The notes under the pieces: model-generated
What the model was told of the DNA's origin: nothing
The model's input: only the letters and a program-made list of their open reading frames with translations
The model's database searches: none
In this document: positions 7,861-12,040 of the stretch, one piece after another
Layout of the letters: each line of letters begins with the position of its first letter
Numbering within the stretch: the stretch's first letter is position 1
Position numbers and translations under genes: made by a program
Source of the DNA: Sphingobacteriia bacterium
GTDB taxonomy: Bacteria; Bacteroidota; Bacteroidia; UBA7662
NCBI GenBank assembly: GCA_009926245.1
Contig: RFPG01000018.1
Span: 1-12,040, forward strand
Reading direction: 5' to 3'
DNA length: 12,040 bases

Positions 7861-9681
7861 ATGTTTATGGAACAAAACAAGCGGCTGGGAGCTAATTTTC
7901 AGCGTATGACAAAGGGTTTAACCTATCGAAAGGCCGTAGGAGCCGTTTTTTTGCTGTTAATGGGTTTGTGGGCTTTGAGTGGGTCCGCAAGCCCGGTTTT
8001 GGGGGGTCTAGGGGCCGAAATGCCGCCCCTATCGGTTCCCAAGCCCCCTGGATTTATGTCGATCGTTCCGCCATTGGTGGCGGTCTTGATGGCGCTTTTG
8101 TTGAAAGAGGTTTATGTATCTCTGTTTTTGGCAGTCTTGAGCGGTGCCTGGATATTGGCCCTGGAGCAGCAGGGATTTCCAGGTGGAATTTTGAGTGGAT
8201 TGGTATCGGTGATGGATCGCTATATCATGGGCGCTTTGTACGACCGGGATCATCTATCGGTCTTGGTGTTTTCGATGTTGATTGGGGGAATGGTCGCCTT
8301 GTTGTCTCGTAACGGCGGCATGCAGGGGGTGGTCGTTTTCTTGTCAAAGTATGCCAACAATACCCGTTCAGGCCAATTGGTGACCTGGTTTTTGGGAATT
8401 GTTATATTTTTTGACGATTATGCCAATACCCTATTGGTTGGTAATACCATGCGACCGGTCACGGATCGACTTCGTATATCCCGGGCCAAGCTGGCTTACT
8501 TGGTGGATGCTACCGCGGCGCCGGTGGCATCGATAGCTTTTATTTCGACCTGGATTGGGGCAGAGCTGGGCTATATCAAGGACGGACTAAAAACGATAGG
8601 TGATCTAGATATGGCTCCATATCAGGTTTTTATGGCGTCTATACCCTATTCTTTTTATTCTTGGTTGACGCTCGCGATGATGTTTATTTTGATTTGGCGG
8701 AGGCGAGATTTTGGCCCGATGTTGGCGGCTGAGCGGGCGGCGCGTGCTGGCAATGATTTTACGGGAGTTGGTGGATCGGCAGGGAATGAAACGCAGGCCA
8801 CGTCCGCTGAAGGAGGACAACAAGAATTTGTTATGAAAGAAGGCTTAAAGCCCAGGGCTTGGATGGCTTTGGTGCCGGTAGCGACGGTGATTTTTGGAGT
8901 TTTGGCCGGGTTGGTCATCACCGGATGGGATGAGGCTGTCTGGGGGGATCCGACCAAAAACGTTTGGGTGCGTTGCTCCACGATTATTGGGCAGGCCGAT
9001 TCCTTTAGGGCCTTGTTGTACGGGTCCTTTGCCGGCTGTGCAGTGGCCTTGGGGTTGACACTGGGTGCCCGTAGCCTCAACTTGCAAGAATCGGTGGACT
9101 CCATTGTGCAAGGGTTCAAAACCATGCTTCCGGCCTCCTTGATCTTGGTTTTGGCCTGGTCTTTGGCCCTTTTGACCGAGGAACTCCAAACGGCGGCCTA
9201 TATCAGCCATCGTTTGGTGGCCCTTCAATGGTCTCCTTTGTGGTTGCCGGCCTTGGCTTTTGGGGCCGGGGCTCTGGTGGCCTTTAGTACCGGTACCAGT
9301 TGGGGCACCATGGCCATCCTCTACCCGCTTTTGCTCCCAGCCGGGTGGGCTATGCTGAAGGCTCAGGGTTGGGGTATGGAGGAATCGCTTCCAATTTTTT
9401 ATCAGTTGGTGAGTTCTATTTTGGCAGGAGCGGTGTTGGGGGATCATTGCTCCCCTATTTCTGATACGACGATTATGAGTTCTTTGTCCTCTTCGTGCAA
9501 TCACCTGGCCCATGTGCGCACCCAAATGCCATACGCCCTTACGGTCGGGGCTGTTTCGGTGGTTTTGGGTTTGTTGCCGGCTGCTTTGGGATTATCGCTT
9601 TGGTTGGTCTATCCGCTTTGCTTAGGAGTCCTCTGGGTTGTGGTGGGGACCTGGGGACGAAATACCGAAAGTGCAACCTGA
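7861..9681 (+). CDS. NhaC-family Na+/H+ antiporter
   Basis: This is a polytopic inner-membrane protein of the Na+/H+ antiporter family PF03553 (NhaC-like), which exchanges Na+ for protons to control sodium and cytoplasmic pH. It has 606 aa, longer than Bacillus NhaC (about 460 aa) but in keeping with larger NhaC-like proteins. Diagnostic motifs are FFDDYANTLLVGNTMRPV (183-200) with paired acidic residues in a membrane helix, LVDATAAPVASIAFISTW (214-231), STGTSWGTMAILYPL (about 476-490) and GDHCSPISDTTIMSS (about 527-541). About ten or more hydrophobic segments are visible, and a hydrophilic loop (about 285-325) splits the protein into two halves. The first 25 residues are polar, followed by a hydrophobic stretch (26-43). 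Start is uncertain: ATG at 7861, 7867 or 7906 are all possible, and no clear Shine-Dalgarno is seen. The exact substrate cannot be fixed from sequence; homologues include malate/lactate-coupled antiporters. It diverges from ruvA and is followed by a 106-bp gap before gldA. Confidence 0.9.
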   Translation: MFMEQNKRLGANFQRMTKGLTYRKAVGAVFLLLMGLWALSGSASPVLGGLGAEMPPLSVPKPPGFMSIVPPLVAVLMALLLKEVYVSLFLAVLSGAWILALEQQGFPGGILSGLVSVMDRYIMGALYDRDHLSVLVFSMLIGGMVALLSRNGGMQGVVVFLSKYANNTRSGQLVTWFLGIVIFFDDYANTLLVGNTMRPVTDRLRISRAKLAYLVDATAAPVASIAFISTWIGAELGYIKDGLKTIGDLDMAPYQVFMASIPYSFYSWLTLAMMFILIWRRRDFGPMLAAERAARAGNDFTGVGGSAGNETQATSAEGGQQEFVMKEGLKPRAWMALVPVATVIFGVLAGLVITGWDEAVWGDPTKNVWVRCSTIIGQADSFRALLYGSFAGCAVALGLTLGARSLNLQESVDSIVQGFKTMLPASLILVLAWSLALLTEELQTAAYISHRLVALQWSPLWLPALAFGAGALVAFSTGTSWGTMAILYPLLLPAGWAMLKAQGWGMEESLPIFYQLVSSILAGAVLGDHCSPISDTTIMSSLSSSCNHLAHVRTQMPYALTVGAVSVVLGLLPAALGLSLWLVYPLCLGVLWVVVGTWGRNTESAT

Positions 9682-9735
9682 ACCCAGGCCCGCAAGTCGC
9701 ACGATTTGACTCAACCCAAGTGGGGGTCCAGGCTT

Positions 9736-9743
9736 TAAATTTG
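9736..9743 (+). promoter_or_regulatory. Candidate -7 promoter element for gldA-gldF-gldG
   Basis: TAAATTTG matches the Bacteroidota -7 consensus TAnnTTTG exactly and lies in the 106-bp gap between the antiporter gene and gldA. The nearest upstream TTTG (9705-9708) is 27 nt away, longer than the usual 19-21 nt, so the -33 element is poor. A transcript starting near 9747 would have a leader of about 40 nt before the gldA start. The remainder of this gap shows no gene and no convincing terminator. Confidence 0.4.
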
Positions 9744-9787
9744 CCCTCCTTCCCTCGAAGCGCAACCGACTTTTAGAACCCCTCCCA

Positions 9788-10717
9788 TTGTCCATCGTTG
9801 TCAACAACCTTACCCGGCATTACGGCGCCCAAAAGGCGGTCGATTCCCTGAGTTTTGAGGTCCGCAGCGGTCAAGTTGTGGGGTTGTTAGGCCCCAACGG
9901 AGCCGGCAAATCTACCACGATGAAAATGCTGACTTCGTACTTGATGCCGGACAGCGGTTCGGCCCAGGTGGGCGGAAAGGATGTGGTGAACGAGTCCTTG
10001 GAGGTGCGTCGAATTCTAGGATACCTCCCCGAAAGCAATCCTCTGTACACCGACATGTATGTCCGGGAATATTTGCTTTCGGTCGCTGCTTTTTATCAAA
10101 TGGATAGCCCTCATCGCCGGGTGGAGAGAATGATTGAGCAAACGGGTTTGGGACCGGAGGCGCACAAGCGGATTGTTCAACTGTCCAAGGGATATCGCCA
10201 ACGCGTTGGTTTGGCTCAGGCCCTGGTTCACGACCCCCAGGTTTTGATTTTGGACGAACCTACTTCCGGTCTGGATCCGAATCAATTGGTCGGAATTCGG
10301 GAATTAATTATGGGCCTCGCGGCCGATAAAACTGTTTTGTTGAGCACCCATATCCTTCAAGAAGTGGAGTGGATGTGTCCCCGGGTTCTCATCATACACA
10401 AGGGGCGCCTGGTGGCCGATGATACCATCCAAAACCTACGCTCTCGGGTTGGTCAAGGGGGACTTGAGGTGGAATGGGATCGTGAACCGGATTGGAATCG
10501 ATTGGCTGCTGTTCCTGGGGTTCGGGCCATCAAGCGTCGTACGGCCCAAAGCTGTATGCTGGAGGCGGAGGAGGGCGTTGATTTGTCGGTGGCGGTGTTT
10601 GATTGGTCGGTGGCCGAGGGTCTTCGGGTGGTTCGAATGGAAAAACCAGCGGCCAAAGACTTGGAGTCTGTATTTAGAGAATTAACGGCCGCAAGGCCCC
10701 AAACGACCTTAGTGTAA
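9788..10717 (+). CDS. gldA: GldA, ABC transporter ATP-binding protein of gliding motility
   Basis: GldA is the cytoplasmic ATPase expected to pair with membrane proteins GldF and GldG; its transported substrate is unknown. The 309-aa product is of normal family length and has a complete ABC ATPase core: Walker A GPNGAGKST (35-43), Q-loop region GYLPESNPLY (78-87, Glu in place of Gln, as I recall for GldA proteins), signature LSKGYRQR (132-139), Walker B VLILDEPTSGLDP (152-164) and switch-region STHIL (186-190). A C-terminal domain of about 100 residues follows. The start is a TTG: the product begins (M)SIVVNNLTRHYG, aligning with MSIxVxNxTKxYG of GldA homologues, and no ATG or GTG lies in frame upstream. 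A single-base error in an original ATG is also possible. The stop TAA shares one base with the ATG of gldF, so the genes are probably translationally coupled. Confidence 0.93.
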   Translation: MSIVVNNLTRHYGAQKAVDSLSFEVRSGQVVGLLGPNGAGKSTTMKMLTSYLMPDSGSAQVGGKDVVNESLEVRRILGYLPESNPLYTDMYVREYLLSVAAFYQMDSPHRRVERMIEQTGLGPEAHKRIVQLSKGYRQRVGLAQALVHDPQVLILDEPTSGLDPNQLVGIRELIMGLAADKTVLLSTHILQEVEWMCPRVLIIHKGRLVADDTIQNLRSRVGQGGLEVEWDREPDWNRLAAVPGVRAIKRRTAQSCMLEAEEGVDLSVAVFDWSVAEGLRVVRMEKPAAKDLESVFRELTAARPQTTLV

Positions 10718-11112
10718 TGTGGGCGATTTGGCGTAGGGAGTGGAACGGCTTTTTGAACAGCCTGGTGGCGTACATCGCCATGGTGGTTTTTTTGTTAATT
10801 ACCGGGTTGTTTATTTGGGTTTTTCCGGATTACTCGATTTTGGAATTTGGTTATGCCCAATTGGATCAACTTTTTGTTATAGGCCCTTGGGTTTTGATGT
10901 TTTTGGTTCCAGCCGTGACCATGCGATTTTTTTCGGAGGAAAAGCGAAGCGGAACCGCTGAACTTTTGTTCACGAGACCGGTGAGCACAAGCGCTGTGGT
11001 TTTGGGGAAGTTCCTGGCGGGATGGGCCTTGGTTTTGTTCAGCGTTTTGCCAACGCTTTGTTATGTTGTAGCGCTTTATTATTTGGCCGAACCGGTGGGT
11101 AACTTATTTTGA
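10717..11112 (+). CDS. gldF: GldF, ABC-2 type permease, N-terminal part (broken gene)
   Basis: GldF is the integral membrane subunit thought to work with GldA and GldG; full-length members have about 240 aa and six membrane helices. Here the frame stops at TGA 11110-11112 after 131 codons. The visible part is a clear GldF N-terminus: WRREWNGFLNSLVAYIAMVV, helix 1 at about 13-34, a second hydrophobic segment ending in WVLMFLVPAVTMRFFSEEKR (about 57-76), SGTAELLFTRPVS (77-89, the typical coupling-helix region), and helix 3 at about 97-121. It ends after AEPVGNL, where homologues continue with helices 4 and 5. The missing C-terminus resumes at once in another frame (about 11108-11218), so this reads as a deletion rather than a naturally short protein. 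Its ATG overlaps the gldA stop as TAATG. Codon use is like that of its neighbours. Transport function is unlikely if the sequence is correct. Confidence 0.88.
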   Translation: MWAIWRREWNGFLNSLVAYIAMVVFLLITGLFIWVFPDYSILEFGYAQLDQLFVIGPWVLMFLVPAVTMRFFSEEKRSGTAELLFTRPVSTSAVVLGKFLAGWALVLFSVLPTLCYVVALYYLAEPVGNLF

Positions 11113-11218
11113 GAGCATGAGCAAGGGGGTCGTGGACCTGCGTGATCTGGTCTACTTTGCCAGTGTAACGTTCTTTTTTCTGTTCTGGACCCGAACGGTC
11201 TTGGACCAGCGGACATGA
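11108..11218 (+). pseudogene. gldF: Out-of-frame C-terminal remnant of gldF
   Basis: Read in the frame of 11108, this segment encodes FESMSKGVVDLRDLVYFAS followed by a hydrophobic helix (VTFFFLFW) and the tail TRTVLDQRT, then TGA at 11216-11218. It matches the end of GldF homologues, which have HFxSxSRGVIDTRDxIYF before the last membrane helix. Relative to the N-terminal part it is shifted by one frame, and about 75-80 codons are missing between the two (estimated from the family length of about 240 aa). The lost length must be 3n+2 bases. An ATG at 11117 lies within it, but no independent gene is expected. Its stop overlaps the gldG start as ATGA, the normal gldF-gldG join, showing that this end of the gene is in its original place. 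Confidence 0.8.
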
Positions 11219-12040
11219 TCAACAAGTTGCTGAATTCCGTGCAGGCGACGGTTCGACTGCTGCTGGTGCTGGGCGCTTTGGTCCTGGTGAATGTCTTGGT
11301 TTCGTTCGTGAACCTTCGTTTGGATCTTACCGAAGAACAGCGTTATTCGCTGCACCCGAATACCCGGGCCTTGATGAATAATTTGCAGGATGTTGTCTTT
11401 GTTCGGGTTTACTTGGAAGGTGATTTTCCTCCAGGTTTTCGAAAATTGCGCAATGCCACCGAAGATTTATTGCAACAGATGCGCCGGGAATCGGGTGGGA
11501 AATTGGAATTTGAGTTCAAGGATCCTTCGGCTCAACCAGATCAAAGAACAAGGGATGAGCTTTATCAACAGCTTTACAAGCAAGGGCTTCAGCCCACCGA
11601 TTTGCAGGTCAGGGGCGAGGATCAATCGTTAACCCGTCAGGTGATTTGGCCAGGGGCGATGGTGTATTATCGGGGCCAGGAAAAGCCGGTTAATCTCTTG
11701 TTAGGAGGTGGTTCCGGGTCATCGCCCATGCAGGTTTTGAATGCCTCGGAGGAAAATCTGGAATTTGCCCTAGTGGACGTGATCGATAAGATCATTCGTA
11801 TCAAGAAGCCCAAAATTGCATTTAGCGAAGGCCACGGGGAATTGGAGCCGGCCTTGGTTTCGGATTTTGCCAAAAGTCTCAGCGAGCATTACAACGTAAC
11901 TCGATACGATCTCAACAGAACCGAAGCTGTTCCCGAGGATATTGACCTGCTCGTGGTGGCGAAACCGTCTACTTATTTCAGTGACTGGGCCCGCTACAAG
12001 TTGGATCACTTTGTGATGCGCGGGGGTCGGATTTTGTGGT
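11215..12040 (+). CDS. gldG: GldG, gliding-motility ABC transporter substrate-binding-like protein (3' end beyond window)
   Basis: GldG is the membrane-anchored, mostly periplasmic partner of the GldA/GldF transporter. The window holds 275 codons of a family that usually has about 560 aa. A single N-terminal anchor helix lies at about residues 12-32 (VRLLLVLGALVLVNVLVSFV), followed by the family-typical RLDLTEEQRYSLHPNTRALM (35-54) and VRVYLEGDFPPGFRKLRN (63-80). The next part is an alpha/beta domain with IAFSEGHGELEPAL (about 202-215) and DIDLLVVAKPST (about 242-253), typical of the ABC-type uncharacterised transport (GldG) domain. The start ATG overlaps the stop of the gldF C-terminal frame by 4 bp (ATGA), indicating translational coupling. 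If ribosomes stop early in gldF at 11112, coupling to gldG may be weakened. No defect is visible in the part present. Confidence 0.95.
   Translation, partial: MINKLLNSVQATVRLLLVLGALVLVNVLVSFVNLRLDLTEEQRYSLHPNTRALMNNLQDVVFVRVYLEGDFPPGFRKLRNATEDLLQQMRRESGGKLEFEFKDPSAQPDQRTRDELYQQLYKQGLQPTDLQVRGEDQSLTRQVIWPGAMVYYRGQEKPVNLLLGGGSGSSPMQVLNASEENLEFALVDVIDKIIRIKKPKIAFSEGHGELEPALVSDFAKSLSEHYNVTRYDLNRTEAVPEDIDLLVVAKPSTYFSDWARYKLDHFVMRGGRILW

Noticed and set aside
7825..7875. TTG at 7875 as the ruvA start
   Set aside because: It adds 17 residues not found in RuvA proteins and would lie upstream of the likely promoter; GTG at 7824 gives the usual N-terminus and length.
8845..9525. Minus-strand open frame of 226 codons opposite the antiporter gene
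   Set aside because: The Gln/Arg/His/Pro-rich, low-complexity translation is typical of the reverse of a membrane-protein gene, and the plus-strand frame carries clear family motifs.
9693..9708. Inverted repeat CAAGTCG / CGATTTG after the antiporter gene as a terminator
   Set aside because: The stem is only about 6-7 bp with a wobble pair, the loop is nearly absent, and no T-tract follows.
1..12040. Hidden novel system, mobile element, CRISPR array or RNA gene
   Set aside because: All substantial sequence is accounted for by six recognisable genes; I saw no direct-repeat arrays with spacers, transposase motifs, terminal inverted repeats, or tRNA/rRNA-like sequence.

Overview
The window comes from a member of the Bacteroidota, of roughly half G+C, that carries a type IX secretion / gliding-motility gene set. 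The assignment rests on three things. A nearly complete SprA (the giant outer-membrane translocon of type IX secretion) fills 60% of the window. The ABC-transporter genes gldA, gldF and gldG stand in that order. Two spots match the Bacteroidota -7 promoter consensus TAnnTTTG. No closer taxonomic placement is attempted.

Layout: the window is two divergent blocks meeting near 7825-7860. Leftward (minus strand): ruvA (Holliday-junction binding, 7824 to 7225), then 16 bp later sprA (7208 to beyond base 1). sprA is read open for about 2,402 codons and is cut by the window edge shortly before its expected C-terminus. Rightward (plus strand): a large NhaC-family Na+/H+ antiporter (7861-9681), a 106-bp gap with a candidate promoter, then gldA (9788-10717), gldF (10717 to about 11218) and gldG (11215 to beyond the end). 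The three gld genes are chained by 1-bp and 4-bp overlaps, the signature of a translationally coupled operon.

How the genes fit: SprA exports cargo across the outer membrane, and GldA/GldF/GldG form an inner-membrane ABC transporter first found through gliding mutants of Flavobacterium. The antiporter exchanges Na+ and H+ across the same inner membrane whose proton gradient powers type IX secretion, though nothing in the sequence proves a functional tie. RuvA is a housekeeping recombination protein that shares the sprA transcription unit.

The main oddity is gldF. Its N-terminal part ends at a stop after 131 codons, yet the expected C-terminal GldF segment follows immediately in another frame and overlaps the gldG start. 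About 75-80 codons, holding the middle membrane helices, are missing. This is either a real inactivating deletion or an assembly error. Smaller points are a three-unit KDPK heptad repeat inside SprA, a TTG start for gldA, and a GTG start for ruvA supported by a promoter-like match just upstream. I found no RNA gene, mobile element, CRISPR array or clearly novel system here; apart from the gaps between genes the window is fully coding.
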